DNA from: Myxococcus sp. CA023
GTDB lineage: Bacteria > Myxococcota > Myxococcia > Myxococcales > Myxococcaceae
Assembly (NCBI RefSeq): GCF_010998615.1
Contig: NZ_JAAEAH010000019.1
Coordinates: 1-64,000 of the forward strand
Direction: 5' to 3'
DNA: 64,000 nucleotides
Part shown: in pieces, positions 7,492-17,478 of the stretch
Numbering within the stretch: the stretch's first letter is position 1
Layout of the letters: the number at the start of each line of letters is the position of its first letter
Program-made: the position numbers and the translations under genes
The notes under the pieces: model-generated
What the model was told of the DNA's origin: nothing
The model's input: only the letters and a program-made list of their open reading frames with translations
Databases searched by the model: none

Positions 7492-8811
7492 ATGCGTAAG
7501 AACTTCATTCTCGACACCAACGTCCTTCTTCACGATCCCCGCAGCATCTACGGCTTCAAAGACAACAACGTCATCATCCCCATCTACGTCATCGAGGAGA
7601 TCGACCAGTTCAAGCGCGATCTCTCCGAGCTGGGCCGCAACGCGCGCCTGGTGGCGCGCTACCTGGATTCGTTCCGCGCCGAGGGCTCCCTGAAGGAAGG
7701 GGTGCCTCTGCCGCACGGTGGCTTGTTGCGGGTGAGCTTCACCGAACGTGCGCTGCCGCCGTCCATGGCGGACAGCAACCTGATGGACAACCGCATCCTC
7801 GGGGTGGCGCTCGACCTGATGGAGGCGGAGCCGGACACGCAGGCCGTCTTCATCACCAAGGACACCAACCTCCGCATCCGCGCCGACGCCCTGGGCCTCA
7901 TCGCCCAGGACTACGACACCGAGCGGGTGGAAATCACGGAGCTGTACACCGGCTTCGCCGAGCGGCTGGTCCCCAAGGACCTGGTGGACCAGATGTACCG
8001 CCAGGGCGCCGAGGTGGAGCTGCCGGACGCCGAGTCCCTCTTCGCCAACCAGGTGGTGCTCCTCAAGGACGAGACGAATCCGTCCCACACCGCCATGGGC
8101 CGCTTCAACGGGCCCAAGGGCCGCCTGGTGCCCCTGGTGCGGCAGATCAAGGACGGGACGTGGGGCGTCCGCCCGCGCAACATGGAGCAGGCCTTCTGCC
8201 TGGACCTGCTGCTCAACGACGACATCAAGCTGGTCACCATCGTCGGCAAGGCGGGCACGGGCAAGACGCTGCTCGCCATCGCCGCGGGCCTGCAGAAGGT
8301 GACGGAGGAGGGGCTCTACCAGAAGCTGCTGGTCAGCCGTCCCATCTTCCCGTTGGGCCGGGACATCGGGTATCTGCCCGGCAGCGTCGAGGAGAAGCTG
8401 AACCCCTGGATGCAGCCCATCTTCGACAACGTGGAGTTCCTGATGAACCTCAGCCGCGCGGACAAGAAGGCCGGGCGCGGCTACCACGAACTGCTGGACC
8501 TGGGGCTGATGGAGATCGAGCCGCTCACGTACATCCGTGGCCGCAGCCTGCCCAATCAGTTCATCATCGTGGACGAGGCTCAGAACCTCACGCCGCACGA
8601 GGTGAAGACCATCATCACCCGCGTGGGCGACAACACGAAGATCATCCTCACGGGAGACCCGTTCCAGATCGACAACCCGTACGTGGACGCGACGAACAAT
8701 GGCCTGGTCCACGTGGTCAACCGCTTCAAGAGCGAGAAGATCGCGGCGCACATCACCATGTCCAAGGGTGAGCGCAGCGCCCTGGCCGAGCTCGCCGCCA
8801 ACCTGCTGTAG
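7492..8811 (+). CDS. PIN-PhoH fusion ATPase (PhoH2-type)
   Basis: A 439-residue protein joining an N-terminal PIN ribonuclease-type domain (residues 1-150) to a C-terminal PhoH ATPase (about 200-439). The PIN acidic residues are visible in L-D-T-N (Asp8), I-E-E-I-D, M-D-N-R (Asp99) and I-T-K-D-T-N (Asp124). The ATPase has Walker A G-K-A-G-T-G-K-T (252-259), Walker B F-I-I-V-D-E-A-Q-N (357-365) and the sensor segment L-T-G-D-P-F-Q-I-D-N-P-Y. PhoH2 proteins of this layout are described as RNA helicase/RNase enzymes in mycobacteria. The ATG at 7492 gives the canonical M-R-K-N-F-I-L-D-T-N start. The small DUF493 gene follows 15 bp later. Confidence 0.93.
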   Translation: MRKNFILDTNVLLHDPRSIYGFKDNNVIIPIYVIEEIDQFKRDLSELGRNARLVARYLDSFRAEGSLKEGVPLPHGGLLRVSFTERALPPSMADSNLMDNRILGVALDLMEAEPDTQAVFITKDTNLRIRADALGLIAQDYDTERVEITELYTGFAERLVPKDLVDQMYRQGAEVELPDAESLFANQVVLLKDETNPSHTAMGRFNGPKGRLVPLVRQIKDGTWGVRPRNMEQAFCLDLLLNDDIKLVTIVGKAGTGKTLLAIAAGLQKVTEEGLYQKLLVSRPIFPLGRDIGYLPGSVEEKLNPWMQPIFDNVEFLMNLSRADKKAGRGYHELLDLGLMEIEPLTYIRGRSLPNQFIIVDEAQNLTPHEVKTIITRVGDNTKIILTGDPFQIDNPYVDATNNGLVHVVNRFKSEKIAAHITMSKGERSALAELAANLL

Positions 8812-8826
8812 CCTCTGGTACGAGAC

Positions 8827-9132
8827 ATGACGAAGGAAGACGCAGGAAGCCCTCCCGCCGGCGAAGGGGAGAAGAAGCCCCTCATCGAGTACCCCTCCGT
8901 CTACACCTTCAAGGTGATGGGCGCGCAGGGGGCCGGCTTCGTGGAGCATGTCCGTGAGCTGTTCAAGCGGTTCCTGGGCACGGAACTCTCGCCGGATTCC
9001 ATTCACGAGCAACCCAGCAGCAAGGGCAAGTACGTCTCCCTGAGCGTGTCCGTGTACCTGCTGTCCGAGGAGCAGCGGCGCGCCATCTACGATGGGCTCC
9101 ACAAGGACGAGCGGGTCATCTACTACTTGTAG
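8827..9132 (+). CDS. DUF493 (YbeD-like) protein
   Basis: A 101-residue protein of the DUF493/YbeD family. It has an alpha-beta fold resembling small regulatory ACT-like domains, with E-Y-P-S-V-Y-T-F-K-V-M-G near residue 20, S-S-K-G-K-Y-V-S-L-S-V-S-V near 63 and the C-terminal D-E-R-V-I-Y-Y-L. The first 18 residues are a charged, proline-rich extension. It follows the PIN-PhoH gene by 15 bp and is likely in the same operon. The molecular role of the family is unclear. Confidence 0.85.
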   Translation: MTKEDAGSPPAGEGEKKPLIEYPSVYTFKVMGAQGAGFVEHVRELFKRFLGTELSPDSIHEQPSSKGKYVSLSVSVYLLSEEQRRAIYDGLHKDERVIYYL

Positions 9133-9179
9133 GGGGCCGTGGCTGGAAGTCTCTGGAGGAGGCGGGTATATGGGGAGCC

Positions 9180-9941
9180 ATGAGCCCGCCTGAGCCCTTC
9201 CCGCTGTATCACCCCGCGGATGTCCGGCGCGCCTTCAGCTCGGATGACGCAACGCGGCGCTTCGCGAAGGTGGCCCAGCTGGAGCCCGGCTCGCGCGTGC
9301 TGGTGCTCGGCTGTGGCCCCGATGGAAGCGCCGCGCTGCTGTTGGCCCGGGAGATGGGCTGTACCGTCGTCGCGGCCGACACCGACGACACCCTCCTCAA
9401 CCCGGTGCGTGAGCGCGTGCGGGCGCAGGGGCTGGCGGAGCAGATTGAAGTCCGCCGCGTGTCGCTGGACGCGCTGGGCCTGTCCGACGGGGAGTTCAAC
9501 GGCATCCTCATCCAGGGCCGCGTGCTCTACCCGTTGAAGGCCACGCTCGCGAACATGCGCGGTCTGCTGTCGAAGCGCGGGCGGCTGGGCTTCACATTCC
9601 CCGCGCGGGTGGGGCGCTTTGCTCCCAAGGCCGCGCTCGACTTCTGGGAGCGCCGCGTCGCCGGGCCGCTGCTGCTGCCGCGCGAGCTGCTGCAGGTGGT
9701 GGAGGGCGCCGGCTACGAGCCCGAGTCCGCCGAATCGCTCCATGACGCGGAGCTGGACGCGCACTACCGGGACATCGAGACGTTCCTGTCGTCCGTCCCT
9801 GGCTCGCAACCCGCCGCGCTCCGCGAGGAACTGGCGCTGCACCGCGAGAGCAACGGCAAGGCCAGCGTCAGCTACGCCTTCGTGGTGGGCCGCCGCAAGG
9901 AGCAGGGCGAGAAGCCCCCAGCGTCCCGCGACCGCGGGTAG
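9180..9941 (+). CDS. class I SAM-dependent methyltransferase
   Basis: A 253-residue Rossmann-type methyltransferase. Motif I is V-L-V-L-G-C-G-P-D-G-S (about residues 40-50), motif II ends in V-A-A-D-T-D (Asp for the SAM ribose), and the motif IV/V region is F-N-G-I-L-I-Q-G-R-V-L-Y-P, followed by L-S-K-R-G-R-L-G-F-T-F-P. The substrate cannot be read from the sequence. It follows the DUF493 gene by 47 bp on the same strand and converges with the lipid kinase gene. Confidence 0.85.
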   Translation: MSPPEPFPLYHPADVRRAFSSDDATRRFAKVAQLEPGSRVLVLGCGPDGSAALLLAREMGCTVVAADTDDTLLNPVRERVRAQGLAEQIEVRRVSLDALGLSDGEFNGILIQGRVLYPLKATLANMRGLLSKRGRLGFTFPARVGRFAPKAALDFWERRVAGPLLLPRELLQVVEGAGYEPESAESLHDAELDAHYRDIETFLSSVPGSQPAALREELALHRESNGKASVSYAFVVGRRKEQGEKPPASRDRG

Positions 9942-9965
9942 CCAGGGGCGGCACCCGGCGGGCGC

Positions 9966-11057
9966 TCAGTTCAGCGCGCCGGTGAAGTCCACCAACTCGA
10001 CGGACTCCGGTGCCACGGACATGGTGACCTGCTCGCGGTAGCCGGCCGCGTCGCCACCCACTTGGAAGGGCATGGGGTTGGCGAAGCGGATGGTGACCTC
10101 GCGGGCGTGGAAGTCCATCAGGCCTTCGGGGAACCAGCGGCCGTTCCATAGCTTGGGCAGGTGGGTGAGCACTTGCGTGGGCGTCACCTGCCCCAGGCGA
10201 AGCTGCATGAAGCCCGGGCGCTGGCCCGCGAAGGGGAACATGCGGAAGCCGTAGCCGTAGAAGGGCATGGTGCCCGCCGCCGCCATCATCAGCCGGCCGC
10301 GGAAGAGGGTGGCACCCGGGGCCAGCGGCTCGCCCATCGCGCCGCCATCCGGCCCCAGCCGGTAGGCCTCGGAGGCGCCATTGACGACCTCACACTCCAC
10401 CCAGTGGGAGTGGGTGAGATAGTGAGGCACCGTCTTGCAGGCCACCGCGGAGAAGTACCCGCCGGTGCCGCTGAGGACGCTCTTGAAGAAGCCCTTGCCC
10501 AGGTTCTCCTTCACCCAGATGTAGTCGTTGAGCACCTTGCCATCCACGCCCAGCCCGGCGAAGGGCGCGCGCTGCCCGTCCACCATCAGCAGGTCCATGG
10601 GGCGGTAGCCCGGAACCTCGCCCGTGCGGGCGCGCAGCACGTCATTGAGGATGCCGTCGCTCCGGGTGCCGGAGGCGTTGACGTAGGCGGCCAGGCCATT
10701 GCCGGTGCCTAGCTTGAGGACGCCGAAGCGAGGCGCCGTCTTCCCCGCGAAACGGCCGCGCGGACCCACCTGATGGAGGACCTCGTTCACGAAGCCCATG
10801 AAGGTGCCGTCACCGCCGCCCGTGAACACCATGGGGTAGCCACGCTCCAGCACCGTCTGGATGATGCGGCGGGCGTCCAGCGGCGAGCGGGAGAGGAACA
10901 GGTCCTGCTCCGGCACCACATGGGACAGGGACTTCACCACCCGAGCGTCGACCTTCCGGGCGTTGGCGTTCAGCAGGACCGCGACCTTGGGCTCGGCGGT
11001 GACGTCCGATGTGGGCGCACGGCGGAGATCGGGAGAGCGGAGGGGCTGGACCAGCAT
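9966..11057 (-). CDS. diacylglycerol-kinase-family lipid kinase
   Basis: A 363-residue cytosolic lipid kinase of the DAGK/YegS family. The catalytic N-domain shows the phosphate-loop motif T-G-G-G-D-G-T-F (80-86) and K-L-G-T-G-N-G-L-A (117-123). The C-terminal beta-sandwich carries R-P-M-D-L-L-M-V-D-G and the late M-D-F-H-A-R-E-V-T-I-R-F segment. Such enzymes phosphorylate diacylglycerol or related lipids with ATP; the actual lipid is not predictable here. It is convergent with the methyltransferase and divergent from dnaK, with about 390 bp between. Confidence 0.88.
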   Translation of the reverse strand: MLVQPLRSPDLRRAPTSDVTAEPKVAVLLNANARKVDARVVKSLSHVVPEQDLFLSRSPLDARRIIQTVLERGYPMVFTGGGDGTFMGFVNEVLHQVGPRGRFAGKTAPRFGVLKLGTGNGLAAYVNASGTRSDGILNDVLRARTGEVPGYRPMDLLMVDGQRAPFAGLGVDGKVLNDYIWVKENLGKGFFKSVLSGTGGYFSAVACKTVPHYLTHSHWVECEVVNGASEAYRLGPDGGAMGEPLAPGATLFRGRLMMAAAGTMPFYGYGFRMFPFAGQRPGFMQLRLGQVTPTQVLTHLPKLWNGRWFPEGLMDFHAREVTIRFANPMPFQVGGDAAGYREQVTMSVAPESVELVDFTGALN

Positions 11058-11450
11058 GAGGGCGGCTCCGAAGGTTGCGCCGGTGGGGGACCGGGCGGCG
11101 ACACCCGTACCCAGTGCACAATCCTCGCCAAGTCATGACGCGAGGCGTCAGTGGGCGAGCGAGCTTGAGATTCCAAGGGGTTGAATCGTTCCCTGCTGTT
11201 CAGAAGCCCGCCCGGTTGCTACCTCGGGGTGACGGCGGTGTAGAGCGCGTTACGCACCCGTGGCGTGCGGGTGGCACGACTGTGACGCGGTGCGTGTGGG
11301 CCTGCGCACTGCGCTACGCAGCGAGGAGTGCCACCTTCAGGTGTGCGGCCCGGTGGCCCCTCGCGTTTGACAGCGAGGGGTGGGTGGTTACGTTGGGCGT
11401 ACATCAGAAGTTTTCAGAGAAAACGCAGTCTTTTCCGGAGGATAGGAACC
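11058..11450. promoter_or_regulatory. divergent region upstream of dnaK with promoter/operator
   Basis: No gene is seen in this 393-bp gap. A sigma-70-like promoter candidate for dnaK is TTGACA at 11367-11372, a 16-bp spacer and TACGTT at 11389-11394. The -35 element sits in the loop of a perfect 8-bp inverted repeat, CCCCTCGC (11357-11364) and GCGAGGGG (11373-11380), so a dimeric regulator bound there would cover it. I see neither a CIRCE element nor a clear sigma-32-type pair. The 5' untranslated region would be about 50 nt and ends in GGAGG at 11437-11441. Confidence 0.5.
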
Positions 11451-13361
<1,911 letters not shown>

Positions 13362-13393
13362 TTCGGAAGCGGTAAGCCGCTGAAGTAACGCAG

Positions 13394-13430
13394 AGGGCCG
13401 GTGCTCCCACGCGAGTGTGGGGCCGGCCCT
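13394..13430 (+). terminator. hairpin after dnaK
   Basis: AGGGCCGG (13394-13401) pairs with CCGGCCCT (13423-13430), with an inner CCCAC/GTGGG stem, giving a long stable hairpin 33 bp after the dnaK stop. Only a weak T-rich tail (TCTGCTTT) follows. Confidence 0.65.
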
Positions 13431-13561
13431 TCTGCTTTGCGGGGCGGAGGGGGGTTCCGAAAGGGAGGATGGGCGTACGGGAAGCGGGACGTCGGGCCGT
13501 GCCAAGGGGTTGATGGGACTGGGGCGAGGACTGGCGGCAGGGGTGCAGGGGCTGGCGTTCC

Positions 13562-14437
13562 ATGTCCCGCATCCAGTCGTCACCGTCCTTCCTCCCGCCC
13601 GGTACCGCTCCCTCCGAGGGTGCCGCCGCGCCGGCGGTTGTTCCTCCTCCCACTCGCACGGCGCAGTGCCGGCCGGCCTCCGCCATGGCGTCCTCGACGG
13701 TGGAGCCCTACCGGGGGCCTTCCTCGGGGCATCCACCGGCGCTGTCTGTGCCCGGGCCGCGCTCGGGGCCCCGCACGGGCGCCGACAACCAGTTCGACTT
13801 CGGCGTGGGCGGCGCGTTTCCGCCCAAGCCCACGGGCAACCTGATGGAGCAGGTGCGGCAGGGGGCGCTCACGGCCGCTCAATCCGAAGCCGCGGCTGCC
13901 AGCCGGTTGATGGGGGATGGTGCCGTCATGGATGGCTATGCGCGCATCCACCTGGACCACCTGAAGCCCAGTCCGCCCATCCCCGGCGCGCCCACGTCCT
14001 TGACGGACTATACCAGCAGCATCCCGGACGTGGCGCCCGCCCAGGCCTACGCCTACTTCGTCCGTCACCCATCGGCGGTGTTCGAGGCCGCCGGCATCCG
14101 CGTCCGCCCGGCGACGGCGGCGCTGGTGGATGGCGCGAAGTTGTTCCTGGAGGAAAAGGGTCTTCCGCCCGTGTGGGCGCCCATCACCGTGCGCCTGGAG
14201 CCGGGCGCGAACACGCTGCACATCACCACGCTGGATGGGCACCCGCTGCGCGGCACGAATCGCTTCGTCTTCGCCGAGGACGGCGCGGGGGGCACGCAGG
14301 TGCGTCAGTACTCGGCCTTCCAGGGCAGCTCGCCCGCGACGTCGGTGGGCATGACGCTGATGGACCCCATCGAGCGGCAGCACGACATCTGGCGCGCGGT
14401 GCATTCGCACCTGCATGACACGCTGAGGCCTCGCTGA
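13562..14437 (+). CDS. hypothetical protein with proline-rich N-terminus
   Basis: A 291-residue protein. Residues 1-75 are low-complexity Pro/Ser/Ala, probably disordered. The rest is a folded region with G-Y-A-R-I-H-L-D-H-L near residue 127, A-Y-A-Y-F-V-R-H-P-S-A-V-F-E near 163 and W-A-P-I-T-V-R-L-E-P-G-A-N-T-L-H-I-T-T-L-D-G-H-P-L-R-G-T-N-R-F-V near 205-237 (beta-rich). It has no signal peptide. The stop overlaps the next start as TGATG (14435-14439), so it is translationally coupled to the DCC-family gene. I do not recognise a family; residues 180-260 may form a small barrel-like domain. Confidence 0.75.
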   Translation: MSRIQSSPSFLPPGTAPSEGAAAPAVVPPPTRTAQCRPASAMASSTVEPYRGPSSGHPPALSVPGPRSGPRTGADNQFDFGVGGAFPPKPTGNLMEQVRQGALTAAQSEAAAASRLMGDGAVMDGYARIHLDHLKPSPPIPGAPTSLTDYTSSIPDVAPAQAYAYFVRHPSAVFEAAGIRVRPATAALVDGAKLFLEEKGLPPVWAPITVRLEPGANTLHITTLDGHPLRGTNRFVFAEDGAGGTQVRQYSAFQGSSPATSVGMTLMDPIERQHDIWRAVHSHLHDTLRPR

Positions 14438-14847
14438 TGGCGCCCGTGCTGCGGACGACGCCTCCCGGGCATGACGTGATTCTCTATGACGGGCACTGTC
14501 GCCTGTGCGGTGGGTCGGCCCGGCAGCTCCAGCGGCTGCTGGGCGGGAGGGGGACGCGCCTGCGCTCGTTTCGGGAGGACGGGGTGCTGGCAGCCTTCCC
14601 GGGTGTCACGGCGGACCGCTGTGAGCGGGCCCTGCAACTGGTCCTCCCGGATGGGGCCGTGGTGGAGGGGCTGGAGGCCATTGTCCTGGCGCTGGGCCGA
14701 CGGCCGCTGGGACGGCTGCTCCGCGTGTACTACGTGCCGGGCCTGCGGCAGCTACTGGATGCGCTCTACCGCGTCGTGGCCCGCTATCGCTTCCGCATCG
14801 CGGGACGTCAATGTCCAGACGGGGCGTGCGTGGTCCACTTCAAATAG
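14437..14847 (+). CDS. DCC-family thiol-disulfide oxidoreductase-like protein
   Basis: A 136-residue protein of the DUF393/DCC family, thioredoxin-fold proteins with a conserved D-x-x-C-x-x-C. Here it is L-Y-D-G-H-C-R-L-C-G-G at about residues 17-27. The family end pattern is also present: V-Y-Y-V-P-G-L-R, Y-R-V-V-A-R-Y-R and a Cys pair near the C-terminus (G-R-Q-C-P-D-G-A-C). It starts inside the stop of the preceding gene (TGATG) and ends about 50 bp before the MoxR gene. A redox role is inferred from the family; no partner is obvious. Confidence 0.85.
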   Translation: MAPVLRTTPPGHDVILYDGHCRLCGGSARQLQRLLGGRGTRLRSFREDGVLAAFPGVTADRCERALQLVLPDGAVVEGLEAIVLALGRRPLGRLLRVYYVPGLRQLLDALYRVVARYRFRIAGRQCPDGACVVHFK

Positions 14848-14897
14848 GACGCGCGTGGCGGATAGCATGGCGCTTCCCCGCCACCTCGGGTTCGTCC

Positions 14898-17429
14898 GTG
14901 CAATCTCCACCGTCCACATACCTCCAGGCCGCGCGCGCCTTCCGGCACTTCTTCACCGAGCTCCGGGATGCCTACCTGGAGCGAGAGACGCTCTTCACGC
15001 AACTGGAGCTGGCGCTCCTGGGGCGCGAGCACGTGCTGGTGGTGGGCCCGCCCGGAACGGCCAAGAGCGCCATCGCCAGCGCCGTCCTGGGGCGCATCAT
15101 CGACGAGCGCACGGGCTTGCCGTCGCTCTTCTCTAAGCAGCTGGCCGAGTCCACCGTGCAGACGGACCTCATCGGCCCGGTGGACTTCAAGGTGCTCACG
15201 GAGACGGGACGCACCGAGTACCTCACCGACGAAGGCATGCTGGGCTCCGAGCACGCCTTCCTGGACGAGGTCTTCGACGGCCGGGACATGCTGCTGCGCT
15301 CCATCCTCAACGTGCTGCATGAGCGGGAGCTGAAGCACGGCCGCCGGGTGACGACGGGGCGCATCGAATGCGTCGTCATGACGAGCAACCGGTATCTCTC
15401 CGAGGTGCTGGCGCGCTCGCCGGAGCTGCTCCTGGCCTTCGCGGACCGGCTGAGCTTCATCTGCTTCGTGCCCAAGTCGTTCGCTCGCCGGGAGAGCCGG
15501 GCGGCCATGCTGCAACGCTTCTCCCATTACGCCCGGCCGGACCTGCGCGCGCAGCTGTCGTTGCAGCAGGTGGACCTGCTGCAGGACGCCGTGACGAGGG
15601 TGGTGGTGCCCAGCCACGTCATGGAAGGCGTGGAGTTGCTGGCGGATGCGCTGGAGCGCGCGCTCGCGGCCCAGGTGGCGAAGCTGCCGGACTACGTGCC
15701 GACGAAGTACTTCTCCCAGCGCTCAGTGGTGAAGGCGCTGTGGGCGCTGAAGGCCGCGGTGGTGCGGGATCAAATCTACCGGCGCCCCGAGCGGGCGTTG
15801 GAGGCCACCGTCGAGGACCTGGATTCGCTGCGCTGGTTCTTCCTCCTGGGAGGGCCGCCAGCGGGGGAGACGGAGGCGCTGCTCAAGTCCGTGGTGGACC
15901 CTCGGGAGCGGGCGCAGCTCGAAATCGTCCGCCTGGAGCAGCGCGCCTTCGACGAAGCGCTGGCCAAGATACAGCGGGAGCTGGGGGGCGGCGTGGAGCG
16001 CGAGGCGCAAGCGCTCGGGTCCTCCGAAGAGGTGAGTTCCGTCGAGTCCGTGAGCCGCAACTGGCAGCCCGGCGTTGTCTCCACCACGGCGCGGGCCTTG
16101 TTGGCCAAGCTGGTGCCCGGGCCGCGCCATGCGCAGAACCGGATACCGTTGGTGGCGGCGGCGCGGGCCCTGGTGGCGGCGCAGGAGCAGCGGCTGGCGC
16201 GTGGCATGGCGGGGCACGGTGAGGGGCGGGGCGGCATCGCACTGCTGGTGTCGTTCGGCGACGTGCTGACGCTCTGTCGCGGCGTCCCCGAGCTGCGGCC
16301 CGGCTACGGGGCGTTGTGCGAGGCAACGGCCCGCTTTCTGGAAGGTGCCCAGGAGATGATCGCCCTGTCCGCGGAGAGCGTGGACTTCGAGGACGGGCTC
16401 AAGCTGGAGGGCCTGGTCGGGCTGGCGGACAACCTGGAGGAGGAGCTTTCCCAGACGGGGGATCTGGCGGGACAGCTGTCGGACGGCGCCCCCGCCGCAT
16501 CGGAGCGCCTGCTCACGGCCGAGGCTGAGGTCCGGAGCCGGGTCGTGTCCGCGCTGCGCCGGCGCGCTGTGTTCTCGTTCCAGGGTAACCTGGCCCGGGG
16601 ACGTCGGGAGCCGCTCGAAGCGCTGGCGGGAGATTCGCGCCGCCTGACGCAGCTGGAGAACGCCCTGGCTGTCCTGGACCCCACGCAACAGGGCCTCAAG
16701 CAGGAGCTGCTGCTCCCATTGGGCATTGCCTACGCCCGGGAGGTGCTGTCCTCCACGCCCTTCGAACGCATCGAGCAGTACGGGCGCGCGGTGCAGTCGG
16801 TGGCGGAGAACCTCCGGCGAGAGGGGGTGTCCATCGACGCGGTGTTCGCCGAGTGCCGGGAGATTATCGAGTCCCGGCTGCGCGAGCATGCCCATCTCCT
16901 CACGCGCGATGTGCCCAGCCCGCCGCCCGCGTCCACGTCGGTGCTCAACGGGGACGCCTACGTCTTCTACCGGGGCGACTTCGCGGCGAAGGCGCCTGAT
17001 GGAGAGCTGGCCGCGCTGCTGGGGTTGGACGGGCAGCTGGCCGCGAACCACGGTGGCGCAGCGCCCGGCTTCCTGTCGGAGGCCGTGCGTTCGGCGGTGG
17101 CCCAGGCGGAGCTCGGGTTCGTCCAGACGCGCGTCAAATACCTGCGGAGCTGGCTGACCCAGCTGCTCACGTCGCTTCCACCGCCCGAATCCATGACGGA
17201 GCGCGCGGATGCCGAACGCACCGTGGACCGGCTGGTGCGCAGCCGCTTCCCGATGCTCGCGTTGAAGGAAGGCGAGCTGGTTCGGCTGCGGGGTGTCCTC
17301 GCGTTGCTGGGGACCATGCCCGGGGACCTGGGCGAGGGGGCTCGGCGGCTGGAGGGGCAGCTGCGCGGCATCGACGAGGACTTCGGGCGCTTCAGCCGGC
17401 AGGTGCTGGCGCGGCGGTCCACACCATGA
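14898..17429 (+). CDS. MoxR/RavA-type AAA+ ATPase
   Basis: An 843-residue MoxR-class AAA+ protein. The start is uncertain: GTG 14898 gives V-Q-S-P-P-S-T-Y-L-Q, while a longer frame overlaps the DCC gene. Walker A is G-P-P-G-T-A-K-S (50-57), Walker B H-A-F-L-D-E (119-124), sensor 1 V-V-M-T-S-N-R and the arginine-finger segment L-L-L-A-F-A-D-R. Residues 300-843 are a long helical, Glu/Arg-rich extension not found in standard MoxR proteins of about 330 residues. It is followed 49 bp later by a VWA-domain gene, the usual MoxR partner, as in E. coli RavA-ViaA. Such pairs act as chaperones for assembly of complexes or metal-cofactor enzymes; the client is unknown. Confidence 0.88.
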   Translation: MQSPPSTYLQAARAFRHFFTELRDAYLERETLFTQLELALLGREHVLVVGPPGTAKSAIASAVLGRIIDERTGLPSLFSKQLAESTVQTDLIGPVDFKVLTETGRTEYLTDEGMLGSEHAFLDEVFDGRDMLLRSILNVLHERELKHGRRVTTGRIECVVMTSNRYLSEVLARSPELLLAFADRLSFICFVPKSFARRESRAAMLQRFSHYARPDLRAQLSLQQVDLLQDAVTRVVVPSHVMEGVELLADALERALAAQVAKLPDYVPTKYFSQRSVVKALWALKAAVVRDQIYRRPERALEATVEDLDSLRWFFLLGGPPAGETEALLKSVVDPRERAQLEIVRLEQRAFDEALAKIQRELGGGVEREAQALGSSEEVSSVESVSRNWQPGVVSTTARALLAKLVPGPRHAQNRIPLVAAARALVAAQEQRLARGMAGHGEGRGGIALLVSFGDVLTLCRGVPELRPGYGALCEATARFLEGAQEMIALSAESVDFEDGLKLEGLVGLADNLEEELSQTGDLAGQLSDGAPAASERLLTAEAEVRSRVVSALRRRAVFSFQGNLARGRREPLEALAGDSRRLTQLENALAVLDPTQQGLKQELLLPLGIAYAREVLSSTPFERIEQYGRAVQSVAENLRREGVSIDAVFAECREIIESRLREHAHLLTRDVPSPPPASTSVLNGDAYVFYRGDFAAKAPDGELAALLGLDGQLAANHGGAAPGFLSEAVRSAVAQAELGFVQTRVKYLRSWLTQLLTSLPPPESMTERADAERTVDRLVRSRFPMLALKEGELVRLRGVLALLGTMPGDLGEGARRLEGQLRGIDEDFGRFSRQVLARRSTP

Positions 17430-17478
17430 CCCGGCTGTCCCGCGAGCGACAGGTTGAAGCGGAGAGGGGGCGCTGAGC

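Noticed and set aside
11058-11450. Possible CIRCE or sigma-32 heat-shock elements at dnaK
   Set aside because: No TTAGCACTC/GAGTGCTAA repeat and no paired CTTGAA...CCCCAT elements at proper spacing were found.
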